Positions 55,420 through 64,000 are shown, numbered from the stretch's first letter. The stretch: 64,000 nt of DNA from Bacillota bacterium (GCA_009711825.1 VEMY01000039.1:1-64000); one strand, 5' to 3'. Notes: generated from the sequence alone by a model not told the origin. Program-made: numbers and translations.

Positions 55420-56158
55420 TTTCGGTCTCTCCCTTCCCGTTCATGACCCGGTCCAGCAACTCCCGGTTGGCAAAAAACTCTTCCCGTGTGCCGCTAAACA
55501 CAATCTTGCCCGCTTCCAAAATCGCGCAGCGGCTGGCGATACGTTCAATCTGGTTCAGGTTATGACTGACCAGTAAGATTGTCTTGCCATGCAGGCGGTT
55601 TAACTGGACTATCAAGTTCTCGATAAGTCTGGCCGCAGCAGGATCCAATGCGGAAGTGGGCTCATCCATGAGAATAATCTCCGGCGCCAACGCCAAAGTG
55701 CGGCCGAGATTAACTCGCTGCTTCTGTCCGCCAGAGAGATTTTCCACCGATTTATGCAGCATATCTTCGGGCAGGCCCACCATCTTTAACAGTTCCAGGG
55801 CTCTGGTTTCCTCTTCAACTCGTTTTAACCCCCGGAGCCGCAGACCATAGAGCAAGTTATCAATCACTGTTCCAGGAAAGAGCGAGGATTCCTGAAACAC
55901 AAAGCCAACTTTATCCCGCAGCTCGCCAATATCCCAGGAATAGAGTGAACGACCTTCTAAAAGAATTTCACCACAACTGCTGTCGTCCAGACGGTTGACC
56001 AAGCGTAACATACTGCTCTTACCTGCCCCCGATGGGCCGGCGACAGCAAAAATATCGCCTTGGTTTATCGTAACTGTGATATTCTCGAGGATCTGAACCG
56101 AATTTCCTTGTTCATCTTTTTTGTCCATACAGGCATTTTTAAAACTTAAAAGTTCCAT
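55412..56158 (-). CDS. ABC exporter ATPase of the FetA type
   Basis: A 248-residue ATPase. Walker A GPSGAGKSS (about 40), Q-loop, signature LSGGQKQRVNLGR, Walker B ILMDEP and the H-loop are present. ATG at 56158 is used because GGAGGCC lies upstream; the frame stays open to 56248 without that site. It pairs with the FetB-like permease. Confidence 0.92.
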   Translation of the reverse strand: MELLSFKNACMDKKDEQGNSVQILENITVTINQGDIFAVAGPSGAGKSSMLRLVNRLDDSSCGEILLEGRSLYSWDIGELRDKVGFVFQESSLFPGTVIDNLLYGLRLRGLKRVEEETRALELLKMVGLPEDMLHKSVENLSGGQKQRVNLGRTLALAPEIILMDEPTSALDPAAARLIENLIVQLNRLHGKTILLVSHNLNQIERIASRCAILEAGKIVFSGTREEFFANRELLDRVMNGKGETENA

Positions 56159-56345
56159 CTTTGGCCTCCTGTCCTTAGTGCTACTATATAATGATATCTT
56201 ATCTTCGCTAAACAAGCGAAAAATCCTGTATGAGAAATCGTTAAACATCCCGATAGAACTTTAAGAAATTTTTGGGCCGGATAGCTCTTTTATCAAGCGG
56301 GAAATTTAAAGCTAGAGAAAAAAACAGAAGTGGGATGATTGGACA

Positions 56346-57845
56346 ATGATTTCCCGCAAGTTAGCTGCTTTAGCGAAGCGCTGCAACCTGCCTTTTCAAG
56401 GGGATAAAGATATAACCGTCCGCGATATAACCAACAACTCCCGGGAGGTCAAGCCCGGCAGCCTTTTTATTGCCATTTGCGGATACAGCGATGACGGCCA
56501 CGAATATATCAACGATGCTGCCCGGCGGGGCGCCTGTGCCGTCGTTGTACAAAAACCGTGCCCTGACTTAGCAATACCCCAGATTCTCGTTTCCGACAGT
56601 CGCAAGGCCCAGGCGAATCTGGCCTGCGAATTTTTTGACAACCCCTCAAAGGAATTGACCATGGTCGGTATTACCGGCACCAATGGCAAAACCACCAGCA
56701 CTTTTTTGGTCGATTCAATCTTACGGACTGCCGGAATCCGCACAGGCATTATCGGAACTCTATATAATAAAATTAACGGCGAAATTCTCCCCACCAGTCA
56801 TACAACACCTGATGCAATTGCCTGTCAACGCTTGCTCCGGCAAATGGTGAATGCCGGTGTCACCCATGTTGTCATGGAAGTTTCTTCCCATGCCCTGGTG
56901 ATGAAGCGGGTGGACGGCGTGGAGTTCGCTGTCGGGGCGATTACAAATATCAGCCCGGATCATCTTGATTTGCATACCGACATGGATGACTATATACGTT
57001 CTAAACAGCTGTTGTTTGAGATGCTTCCCCCCAGCGCCTGGGCTGTATACAACCTTGATGACATGCAGGCAACCCGTGTAGCGCTACGCACAAAGGCGCA
57101 ACTCTTTAGTTATAGCAGCAACCAACAGGCGGCGGCCGGCCTGCGCCTCACCCGCCAGCATGGCCTTAACCCCGCCAGCGCCACTTTTGCCGGCGAGGAC
57201 ATTATCATCAGCACAAAAATCCAAATTCCCGGCCAACACAATTTGCAAAATTGTCTGTTGGCTGCAGGCGCCTGTCTCTGTCTTGGCGTTGACCAACCGG
57301 CGATCGAAACCGGGATCAGCCAGTTCAAAGGTATCTTCAGACGCTATGAAACAATTTATGACAAAGACTTCCGGGTCATTGATGACGCCACCCATAATCC
57401 CGGCAATATGGACGCGGTGTTTAGCACCCTCTCCCAAGAGAGCCCGGAGGGCTTGATAGTAGTTTATGCAATTCGCGGCAATCGCGGCAAGGAGATAAAC
57501 TCTGAAATCGCAGCCACCCTGCGCCGCTGGGTAACGCGGCTCAAGCCCCGTAAAGTAATCATCACAGCATGCACAGATACAGCCAGTCCGCTGGACCAGG
57601 TCCAGCCGGAGGAAGAGGAAGTCTTTCAAAAAAAACTGGCACGGCTGGATGAACAGGTTGTTTACTCATACAAACTTAGGGATGCCGTGGAACTGGCAGT
57701 GAACTTGGTCCGCTCAAATGAGACAATTTTACTGCTGGGCGCCCACCCTATGGACAATGTCGCCCAATTATTCAGCAACATTATTGGGGAAGATGTGAAT
57801 ACTTTGCCCCGGCCGCCCCAATTCGGCAGCGCAAAAACCCATTGA
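56346..57845 (+). CDS. Mur ligase family protein, MurE-like with an atypical C-domain
   Basis: A 499-residue ATP-dependent ligase. The N-domain (about 1-100) and the P-loop GITGTNGKTTS (about 110) are MurE-like, as are EVSSHAL and the carbamylated-Lys motif YIRSKQLLF. In the C-domain the usual DYAHTPD is IDDATHNPGN, GDRDKGKR is IRGNRGKEIN, and the DNPR that binds meso-diaminopimelate is absent (TACTDTASP). It is therefore not a standard MurE; the amino acid added is unknown. It is divergent from fetAB. Confidence 0.85.
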   Translation: MISRKLAALAKRCNLPFQGDKDITVRDITNNSREVKPGSLFIAICGYSDDGHEYINDAARRGACAVVVQKPCPDLAIPQILVSDSRKAQANLACEFFDNPSKELTMVGITGTNGKTTSTFLVDSILRTAGIRTGIIGTLYNKINGEILPTSHTTPDAIACQRLLRQMVNAGVTHVVMEVSSHALVMKRVDGVEFAVGAITNISPDHLDLHTDMDDYIRSKQLLFEMLPPSAWAVYNLDDMQATRVALRTKAQLFSYSSNQQAAAGLRLTRQHGLNPASATFAGEDIIISTKIQIPGQHNLQNCLLAAGACLCLGVDQPAIETGISQFKGIFRRYETIYDKDFRVIDDATHNPGNMDAVFSTLSQESPEGLIVVYAIRGNRGKEINSEIAATLRRWVTRLKPRKVIITACTDTASPLDQVQPEEEEVFQKKLARLDEQVVYSYKLRDAVELAVNLVRSNETILLLGAHPMDNVAQLFSNIIGEDVNTLPRPPQFGSAKTH

Positions 57846-57870
57846 CTTATTTCCCCGCTTCCCATATAAT
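57842..57870 (+). promoter_or_regulatory. Promoter of the HesB-like selenoprotein gene
   Basis: TTGACT (57842-57847), a 17-base spacer and TATAAT (57865-57870). The -35 overlaps the Mur ligase stop codon. A CATACCC...GGGTATG hairpin (57880-57898) lies between it and the gene. Confidence 0.8.
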
Positions 57871-57924
57871 GTAACCAAACATACCCCCTCAGGGTATGAA
57901 AGCATTCTAAGGTGGTGAATCTCT

Positions 57925-58197
57925 GTGATTGAAGTAACTCCCAAGGCAATTGCTGAGTTAAAGAAAGAGCTGCCTGCGGACCAAGCCTATGTCCGCTTAT
58001 ACGTTGCAGCCGGCTGAGGTGGTCCCCAGTATAAACTGGCTCTGGAAGAGTCAGCTCAGGAAAGTGATACTGTGTTTGATGTCGAAGGTATCAATTTTGT
58101 TGTCAGCGAGAAGCAGCAACATTATTTTGAAGATGTCAAACTAGATTTCACCGAAAACTTCTTTGGCAGTCCACAATTCCGGTTTTTGCGCATGTAG
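57925..58197 (+). CDS. HesB/IscA-like selenoprotein, Sec at UGA codon 31
   Basis: A 90-residue protein if UGA 58015-58017 is read as selenocysteine. GTG 57925 (AAGGTGGTG upstream) gives IEVTPKAIAELKKEL, then LYVAAG-U-GGPQYKLALEE and a C-terminal beta region ending FRFLRM. This is the known HesB-like selenoprotein pattern, with Sec in the G-U-G-G-P motif. The codons after UGA are in frame to 58197, and a hairpin with loop TGGAA starts 20 bases after it, suitable for a bacterial SECIS. Standard gene finding would miss it, splitting it at the UGA. Confidence 0.88.
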
Positions 58198-58203
58198 CAC
58201 ATA

Positions 58204-58243
58204 AACACTCCCCAGCAATATTTTGAGCTGGGGAGTGTTTTTT
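58204..58243. terminator. Bidirectional terminator between the HesB-like and ABC-F genes
   Basis: ACACTCCCCAGC...GCTGGGGAGTGT with A and T flanks; convergent genes. Confidence 0.9.
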
Positions 58244-59917
58244 ATTGTTTACGGGCCGTAAGCTCCCGAAATTCAGCATCTAGTTCCTGGTACCTGGGAT
58301 CATCGGAGCTGAGGCCGGAGAGCTCACCCAGCACCCGGGCCAGTCGGGTCTCAAGCAGCAGTTTATCCTCCACCGCCGGTGCACTTTTCTGGCCATCTTC
58401 GCTAACACCGGCCTCAGAGCGAAAAATCCCCTGTTCCGCGAAGACCAGTAATTTATCGCAGATCTTTTCCAACAGGTAGCGATCATGGGTGACCAAAATA
58501 ATCGTGCCGGTAAACTCCTCCAGGGTTTGCTCCAATTGCTCGCGGCTAGGCAGGTCGAGATGATTAGTGGGTTCATCGAGAATCAAGAGCTCAATCTCCT
58601 CCAAGATCAACCGCGCCAATTTAATCCGGGTCCTTTCTCCCAAGCTCAGGGAGCCAATCGACTTTTCCAACATTGGGGTGGTAAAGCCCATATTCGCCAG
58701 CATCGTGCGGACCTGGGCGCCTCCCTGGCCCCGGGCATCGAGATAATCCAGCGCGCAGATATCAGTCGCTAAATCAGTGACCTCCTGGCTCAGATAGCCT
58801 ATTCGGACACTGGGACTCACCCAGAGCTCGCCATCTGTCAGCGCTTCATTGCCCATAATCATCCGGAGCAGCGTCGTCTTTCCACAGCCATTGGGACCCC
58901 GCAAGCCAATCCGGTCGCCCCGTTGAATAAAGAAATCTGCATCCTTAAACAATACGCGACCAGCATAGAACTTGCCCAGCTTTTCCACTTCGATAATCCG
59001 GCGTCCCCGTTTGCCGGCGGCATCAAACTCAAAATTCACTCGCGCCTCTTCCCGGGGTCGTTCTACCCCTTCGGTGCGCATCTTTTCCAGCATCTTCAGT
59101 CGCGATTTTACCTGCTGATCTTTCTTTTTTGCCTTCACCCGATCAGCTTCCTTGACGCCCATGCGCATATCCGACGTTTTGCCGGCGTCCCGGTGGGCTT
59201 TAGCGGACCAGTTTTTCAAACGGGCAATATCTTCCTCCAGGCGGCGCTCCCGCTTTTCCTGGCTTTCATACTGATGGAGCTGACTCTGGTAACGGCGTTC
59301 TTTCTCATCCCGATAGGCGCTATAGTTACCGGCATATGAAACCGCCTCTCCCGCTTCCAGTTCGATAATCCTCGTCACCGTCTGGTCAAGAAACCAGCGG
59401 TCATGGGAGATCACCAGGACTGTTCCCGCAAAGTTGCTCATCTGTTGGACCAAATACTCAACGCCCTGGAAGTCCATATGATTAGTGGGTTCATCGAGAA
59501 TCAACATGTCGGGGCGCAAGCTCCAAATTTCAGCCAGCGCCAACTTTGTGCGTTCGCCACCGCTAAGATGTCCAAAGCGCTTGTCTTCCCATTCCCGAAC
59601 CGACTTCAGCCCCAGCTGCCCCACTGTCTCCATAAGTGTGCCCGCCTGACCTTTGTCCAGCATTGCCTGGTAACTGTGTTCGCTGTACGCGGTGGCCTGG
59701 CGCAGGTAACCAATCCGCAATGCAGACTTGTAGCGAATGACCCTGCCGCCGTCTGGCTCCATATTGCCATGGAGAAGATTGGCCAAAGTAGTTTTGCCAG
59801 CGCCGTTTGCCCCACCAAACCGATGCGCTCCCCCGGGTTTATATCCAAATTTGCATCCTTTAAAACTGTTAGCTCTCCGAAGCTCTTTTTCAGCTTGCGG
59901 ACACTGAGCAAAGTCAT
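58242..59917 (-). pseudogene. ABC-F ATPase (ribosome-protection type), frameshifted in Walker A1
   Basis: ATG 59917 (ACGAGGTGATATT) gives MTLLSVRKLKKSFGELTVLK and GERIGLVGQ, then shifts. The rest of Walker A, ANGAGKTTLANLL, is in the next frame and continues to 58242. One G is missing in the run at 59810-59813 (CCCC on this strand). The rest is intact: LSGGERTK, a long linker with KNWSAKAHRDAG, second Walker A RGPNGCGKTT and second signature LSLGERTR. Combined length is about 558 codons. The linker resembles ARE-type ABC-F proteins. It may be an error in the sequence rather than a dead gene. Confidence 0.82.
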
Positions 59918-59979
59918 AATATCACCTCGTTAGTAAATAACATAATTTGTAGAAGTCTCTGCCCCGCATCCGGCGCAAG

Positions 59980-60055
59980 AAAAAAAGGCCGTACCGAAAT
60001 ACAGCCTTCTTTCCCCTAAAAAGGGTACAGAAAAGCCGCGCACAGGCACGGCTTT
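59980..60055 (-). promoter_or_regulatory. Tandem terminator-like hairpins (candidate attenuator) before the ABC-F gene
   Basis: On the minus strand, AAAGCCGTG-CCTGTG-CGCGGCTTT (60031-60055) is followed by AAGGCTGTA-TTTCGG-TACGGCCTT and seven T (59980-60008), only 63 bases before the start. A promoter and a short uORF lie upstream. This is the layout of inducible ABC-F attenuators, where drug-stalled ribosomes on the uORF prevent termination. Confidence 0.7.
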
Positions 60056-60152
60056 ATATGCAAAAGGTGAAATTGCCGGTGTTCTCAGCGGGAACAGTAA
60101 AATAAACATGGCTATGCATGTCAGAGCAGTGTTCCCCGGTATAAAATTACCG

Positions 60153-60179
60153 TTAAAAAGCTAAGAACTTAATGAACAT
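60153..60179 (-). CDS. Candidate leader peptide of the ABC-F gene
   Basis: ATG 60179 encodes MFIKFLAF and a stop. AAAGGAG lies 11 bases upstream. It begins between promoter and hairpins. Translation is inferred, not shown. Confidence 0.5.
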   Translation of the reverse strand: MFIKFLAF

Positions 60180-60211
60180 CAGCAGCAGTTCTCCTTTCGA
60201 TTTCTAAGCCA

Positions 60212-60240
60212 ATTATACCACCGGGCAAGGAAATGGTAAA
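60212..60240 (-). promoter_or_regulatory. Promoter of the ABC-F leader
   Basis: Minus-strand TTTACC (60235-60240), a 17-base spacer and TATAAT (60212-60217) with TG extension. Confidence 0.65.
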
Positions 60241-60275
60241 GCCGGTCAGTCTTTGTTAGCAAACTGTAATTCCGG

Positions 60276-60304
60276 TTGACAAATACAAATCAAACTGCCA
60301 TACT
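60276..60304 (+). promoter_or_regulatory. Possible promoter of the peroxiredoxin gene
   Basis: TTGACA (60276-60281) and a weak CATACT (60299-60304), spacer 17, 42 bases before the ATG. Confidence 0.5.
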
Positions 60305-60345
60305 GTAATTAGTAATAATTCCTGATAGGCGAAAGGAGCAGAACA

Positions 60346-60804
60346 ATGACAATTCAAATTGGCGAAGCTGTAAAGGCCTTCACCCTTAAAGACCAAAATG
60401 ATAAAGAATTCAACCTCACCGAGCATAAGGGCAAAAAGGTATTGCTATCCTTTCATCCCCTGGCCTGGACCCCGGTCTGTGCCAAGCAGATGCTGGCCCT
60501 GGAAAAACATAGCGATACTTTTAATGAACTGAACACAATCGCAGTTGGCATTAGTGTTGACCCGGTCCCCACTAAATCTGCCTGGGCCAAAGACCTCGGA
60601 ATTGAGCGGACTCAGCTGCCCAGCGACTTCTGGCCCCATGGGCAACTGGCCCGTGAGTTGGGAATTTTCCGGGATAAAGAAGGGTTCTCCCAGAGAGCGA
60701 ATGTGATTCTTGATGAAAATCATCGGGTCGCCTGGGTCAAAACCTATCCACTGCGGGAAGTCCCGGATATCGAGGAAGTACTTGCAGCCCTAAAAGCTAT
60801 CTAA
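60346..60804 (+). CDS. Peroxiredoxin (AhpC/TSA family, single peroxidatic Cys)
   Basis: A 152-residue thioredoxin-fold peroxidase. Peroxidatic Cys is in PLAWTPVC (P-x-x-x-T-x-x-C, about residue 45), with GISVDP and DFWPHGQLARELG typical of the family. There is no second Cys for internal resolution, so a thiol partner must resolve it. GAAAGGAG precedes the ATG. Confidence 0.92.
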   Translation: MTIQIGEAVKAFTLKDQNDKEFNLTEHKGKKVLLSFHPLAWTPVCAKQMLALEKHSDTFNELNTIAVGISVDPVPTKSAWAKDLGIERTQLPSDFWPHGQLARELGIFRDKEGFSQRANVILDENHRVAWVKTYPLREVPDIEEVLAALKAI

Positions 60805-60810
60805 ATATTA

Positions 60811-60849
60811 AAGCAGTGTGGACGTGAATCCACACTGCTTATTGTTTTA
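60811..60849. terminator. Terminator between the peroxiredoxin and DUF4358-like genes
   Basis: AAGCAGTGTGGA...TCCACACTGCTT followed by ATTGTTTT; it overlaps the end of the convergent lipoprotein gene. Confidence 0.85.
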
Positions 60850-61404
60850 CTGAACAAACTGGTTGAAGACCGCTTCAATTCCCTCAGCGTCAGGATAAAT
60901 TGCGTAAAGGATGAAGTTCCCGGCTTCAGCGAAAATAATGTTTTCTACTTTTTCAGCCTGATCCGCCAGATAGTCCTGCCACATTTCCAGTTGAGCCGCA
61001 TGCTCCGCTTCCAGCACTTCCCGGACAGCATCCAGTTCACCTTCAGCCGCTTCGATGACGATAATTTGGTCCGAGTTCAGCATCATGCTGGCACGAATCT
61101 GGAAACCTGCTACAATCAAATCCCGATCCAGCTGGGGCAGGACAAAATCAATTTCCTCATCATTGGTAAGGTCACCAATAACATAGCCAGGTAACTCTTC
61201 GATTTCAAACTCTTCCTCACCATAGCCTATTTCCTCGAGGTCTTCGATAATCCGAGCTTTCACTGCCTCAATGATCTCGTCAACAGAAGCATCCACAGAA
61301 GGATTGCCTGCAGGCGGATTATCGGGCGCCTCCGGGCTGCCACCGCAGCCAACCAACAAAATACCGGTCAACATAATTGCGAGAACAGGGAATATTTTTT
61401 TCAT
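60847..61404 (-). CDS. DUF4358-like lipoprotein
   Basis: A 185-residue protein with signal peptide and lipobox LVGC (Cys20), a Pro/Gly/Asn linker and a domain of about 130 residues rich in acidic residues. The pattern of long helices plus IIVIEAAEGELDAVREVLE and NFILYAIYPDAE fits DUF4358. Function unknown. AAAGGAGGAG precedes the ATG. Confidence 0.78.
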   Translation of the reverse strand: MKKIFPVLAIMLTGILLVGCGGSPEAPDNPPAGNPSVDASVDEIIEAVKARIIEDLEEIGYGEEEFEIEELPGYVIGDLTNDEEIDFVLPQLDRDLIVAGFQIRASMMLNSDQIIVIEAAEGELDAVREVLEAEHAAQLEMWQDYLADQAEKVENIIFAEAGNFILYAIYPDAEGIEAVFNQFVQ

Positions 61405-61481
61405 CTAAAACTCCTCCTTTGCTCTATTCAACTATTTAGATGTTTTAAAGGAAAAAAAGGTTCGCAGTGTCGAGATAATTT

Positions 61482-62606
61482 TTACCGGAACCTCACCAAT
61501 TGGTTATCCCGGGAGAAAGCTGAGATATTGTACAGGAACAGGGCCTGATCAAATTGTTCCTCTTCCAGATAGGCCGCCAGCGGTCGATCAAAAAACCTGA
61601 GGTCGATAACGTGTATCTCCTCATAATGGGCGGTAAGGTAGGGAATCAGCACATGGGCGTACGAGTCTTTGAACATCAACAGCTTTTTCCCATTGCCTAC
61701 ATCACTGGTGATGATTGTCTGGGGATGGTTACCGTCCAGAAACAGCGAATATTGGTCCCGAGTGTCCAGGTGATGGGTAAAAAACAGCTTATTGTAACGT
61801 CCCTCTCGATCGTTAAACCAGACATCGACTGAAATAGGATTTAGGGGCCGCAAGATTTCAATAGTATCGCTCTCCAGCCAACGGTTGTTGGCCCGGGAAA
61901 AATAAGTTCCCCAAAACTCCGTGCTCACAATTTCAGCCGTGAAGTCCGACAGGGGCAAAGGCGTAAAACCCAGGGCCGGAGCCAACTTCGCATAGGCATA
62001 ATATGCCCCGCGCATAGTCCAGTGGTGGTCGGTGCGGAAATATAGATATTCATCCCGATACTCCCTGAGGGCCCCGTGAACTGAGACAAACTCAATCGCC
62101 GGTTCAATTTCTGCCGCCACTTTTTCCTTCACTGCCAGCTGATCATAAACGGTTGCATACCGGGGCAGATATTCCGGATAAACGGCAATTGAATTTGGTG
62201 CCAGAAGCATGTGCACTGGCAACTCACCTGCCAGTTGGGCGAAGCGATTCAGCTGGCGGATATTAGTGTCCAGCGCCGCGCCCGGTTCCCGATAATGCTC
62301 AAACAAAAAACCATTTCTGCCGAAGTAGATACCGTTGTTTTCGGTCCGCAATAGCGCCCGCTCGATATCTGCCTTTGCCAGCACCCAGCGGTCGCGACCG
62401 GCAAACTCATCGGTGATATACTCTTCGAACTGGCGTGAAAACCGCCCCGATATAATATTATCGACACGTAGTTCCGGGCGCCGAGCCAGATAGCGATTCT
62501 CGCGCTCAGAAAAGGCCCGGTCGGGAGTGAGTAAATTGATTAACATCATCCCACCCAGAAAACTGACAAATAGAGTCACAATCAGCTTATCTGAAGTCTT
62601 GGGCAT
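61482..62606 (-). CDS. DHHW family protein, AlgJ/AlgX-like acyl-transfer partner
   Basis: A 374-residue protein. One membrane anchor (about 8-26) is followed by an SGNH-like domain with YFRTDHHWTMRGAYYAY (the DHHW motif) and a C-terminal GKKLLMFKDSYAHVLIPYL that carries the Ser of the family. It is expected outside the membrane, next to the MBOAT protein encoded just upstream, as in alginate or other polysaccharide O-acylation pairs. ATG 62606 is behind AGGTGG; GTG 62618 is in frame. Confidence 0.85.
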   Translation of the reverse strand: MPKTSDKLIVTLFVSFLGGMMLINLLTPDRAFSERENRYLARRPELRVDNIISGRFSRQFEEYITDEFAGRDRWVLAKADIERALLRTENNGIYFGRNGFLFEHYREPGAALDTNIRQLNRFAQLAGELPVHMLLAPNSIAVYPEYLPRYATVYDQLAVKEKVAAEIEPAIEFVSVHGALREYRDEYLYFRTDHHWTMRGAYYAYAKLAPALGFTPLPLSDFTAEIVSTEFWGTYFSRANNRWLESDTIEILRPLNPISVDVWFNDREGRYNKLFFTHHLDTRDQYSLFLDGNHPQTIITSDVGNGKKLLMFKDSYAHVLIPYLTAHYEEIHVIDLRFFDRPLAAYLEEEQFDQALFLYNISAFSRDNQLVRFR

Positions 62607-62618
62607 TGAGTTCACCAC

Positions 62619-64000
62619 CTAGAAGCGAAAGTAAAGAAACGGATTGTACGTAGCATCCACCAGGTAGGCCGTGGACGCAATTAAAATCAAGAAATAAATT
62701 GCTGCCACCACCACAGCCTGCCCCAACTCCTTACGAGCCAGCCAACTCTCCAGGCGCTCCCAGAGCTTGTTGGGAAGGGGTGTTGAGCCCAGAACCAGCG
62801 CTGTCAACAGCAGCCCGTTGCTTAGTGCATAATACAAAAACCTGGTGTCCCAGAGAGCATTGCCAGAGAGCCCGAACATAACCTGCAAATACTCTAGACC
62901 GCCGGCAAAGTCCTCAAACACGAAGAGCACCCAGCCCAGGAATACTGCCAGCAACAGATAACCATGCTGGAAACCCCGGGGCAGTCGGGCCAGCAGGCGG
63001 GCAAAGAACAATTTCTCGATACTAATCAACGCACCGAAATACAAGCCCCAGAACATAAAATTCCAACTGGCGCCATGCCAGAGACCGGTGAGCAGCCAGA
63101 CCACAAACAGATTGCGGAACAGTCCCAGCCTGCTGCTCCGGTTTCCCCCCAGGGGAATGTAAAGGTAATCCCGGAACCAGGCACCCAAAGATATATGCCA
63201 GCGTCGCCAAAATTCTGTAACTGAGCGGGAGATATACGGGTAATTAAAGTTCTCTAGAAACTTAAACCCAAACATATTGCCCAGGCCAATAGCCATATCG
63301 GAGTAACCGCTGAAATCAAAGTAGATCTGAAAACCGAACGCAACTATCCCCAACCAGGCAGTTAACACCGGCAGCTCTCCCGGCGCAATCTGCTGGATCT
63401 CACTCCAGAGCAAGCCGATGTTGTTGGCCAGAAGCACCTTCTTGCCCAGACCGACCACAAACCGCTTCACTCCCTGGGCGAAACGGTCGATACTCTCCCG
63501 ACGGCCAGTCAGCTGAGCGGCGATATCCCGATAGCGAACAATCGGCCCGGCAATCAGCTGGGGAAACATAGAAATATAGGCCGCAAAGGCAATAAAGCTT
63601 CTTTGCACCGGGGCTTGCTTCCGGTAGACATCGATGGTATAGGACATTGTTTGGAAAGTATAAAAAGAAATGCCAATCGGTAGTGGCAGATCCAGACTTG
63701 CCAATTCAATACCTACAAGTAAGTTAAGATTGGCAACCAGGAAATCGGCATATTTAAAGAAGCCAAGCAAGCCGAGATTGACCAGAACTGAAGAGGCGAC
63801 AACATACTTAGCCCTGTGCCGGAACCGGTCAATCAAAAGGCCATGGCTATAATCTACAATTGCCGAAAATATCATTAACACAATATACACTGGTTCCCCC
63901 CAGGCATAAAAAAACAAACTAAGCACAAACAGAATCAAATTTCGCCAGGGGCGGGGGGCCAGATAGTACAAGAACAAAGCTGCGGGCAAAAAATAAAACA
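62619..64000 (-). CDS. MBOAT family O-acyltransferase (AlgI-like), 5' end beyond the window
   Basis: At least 460 residues with about ten helices. The catalytic His is in VWLLTGLWHGASWNFMFWGL, with YPYISRSVTEFWRRWHISLG and DYLYIPLGGNR. The frame is open to the right edge, where FYFLPAALFLYYLAP matches the interior of the usual AlgI start, so the ATG lies outside the window. It transfers acyl groups across the membrane to an acceptor; the following DHHW protein probably finishes the transfer. Confidence 0.92.
   Translation of the reverse strand, partial: FYFLPAALFLYYLAPRPWRNLILFVLSLFFYAWGEPVYIVLMIFSAIVDYSHGLLIDRFRHRAKYVVASSVLVNLGLLGFFKYADFLVANLNLLVGIELASLDLPLPIGISFYTFQTMSYTIDVYRKQAPVQRSFIAFAAYISMFPQLIAGPIVRYRDIAAQLTGRRESIDRFAQGVKRFVVGLGKKVLLANNIGLLWSEIQQIAPGELPVLTAWLGIVAFGFQIYFDFSGYSDMAIGLGNMFGFKFLENFNYPYISRSVTEFWRRWHISLGAWFRDYLYIPLGGNRSSRLGLFRNLFVVWLLTGLWHGASWNFMFWGLYFGALISIEKLFFARLLARLPRGFQHGYLLLAVFLGWVLFVFEDFAGGLEYLQVMFGLSGNALWDTRFLYYALSNGLLLTALVLGSTPLPNKLWERLESWLARKELGQAVVVAAIYFLILIASTAYLVDATYNPFLYFRF

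Noticed and set aside
1-64000. CRISPR array, prophage or insertion sequence
   Set aside because: I found no spaced repeats, transposase or phage genes; the palindromes seen are promoters, operators or terminators.

Overview
The window comes from an endospore-forming, low-to-mid GC Bacillota (Clostridia-like) chromosome. Support: sporulation or spore genes (yunB, ytxC, ytaF-like, a gerA-type germination operon), tRNA-specific T-box leaders in front of pheST and thrS, an L20-type leader before infC-rpmI-rplT, encoded CCA ends on all tRNAs, and gene order matching the Bacillus blocks ysgA-pheS-pheT-zapA-cvpA-polX-mutS2, ytxC-thrS-infC-rpmI-rplT and polA-mutM-ytaF-coaE. The genome probably uses selenocysteine: a HesB/IscA-like gene has an in-frame UGA at the exact position of the known Sec in that family.

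Layout. 1-330: tandem promoters and leader of an rRNA operon that runs off the left edge. 0.4-4.5 kb: yunB, tRNA-Pro and a class A penicillin-binding protein. 4.5-21 kb, all minus strand: mutS2, polX, cvpA, zapA, pheT, pheS (T-box), a TrmH-type methyltransferase, a Ktr/Trk potassium system, rplT-rpmI-infC, thrS (T-box), a DUF445 protein and ytxC. 21-33 kb is mixed: a PepSY-like membrane protein, tRNA-Val, msrA-msrB, a MATE exporter, a TetR-controlled peptide-type ABC operon lacking ATPases, an MFS transporter, a trypsin-like protease and small envelope proteins. 33-37 kb: gerA-gerB-gerC, whose A gene carries an in-frame UGA. 37-42 kb: a DUF401 membrane protein, an orphan DNA methyltransferase, a 3D-domain protein and a frameshifted ECF sigma/DUF4179 pair. 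42-43.4 kb: six tRNA genes and two small proteins. 43.4-54.7 kb: a peptide-binding lipoprotein, lytic transglycosylase, coaE, ytaF, mutM, polA, dinB, a NERD-helicase, VOC and GNAT proteins. 54.7-64 kb: FetAB-like ABC exporter, an atypical Mur ligase, the HesB selenoprotein, an ABC-F protein behind an attenuator-like leader, a peroxiredoxin, a DUF4358-like lipoprotein, and a DHHW/MBOAT acyl-transfer pair cut by the right edge.

How it fits together: most of the window is housekeeping (translation, DNA repair, potassium uptake, wall synthesis). The unusual parts are recoding and broken frames (UGA in gerA and the HesB gene; single-base frameshifts in the sigma and ABC-F genes, each at a four-base G/C run), a PolX that has lost a polymerase catalytic Asp, and an ABC-F leader with a short uORF and two terminator-like hairpins.
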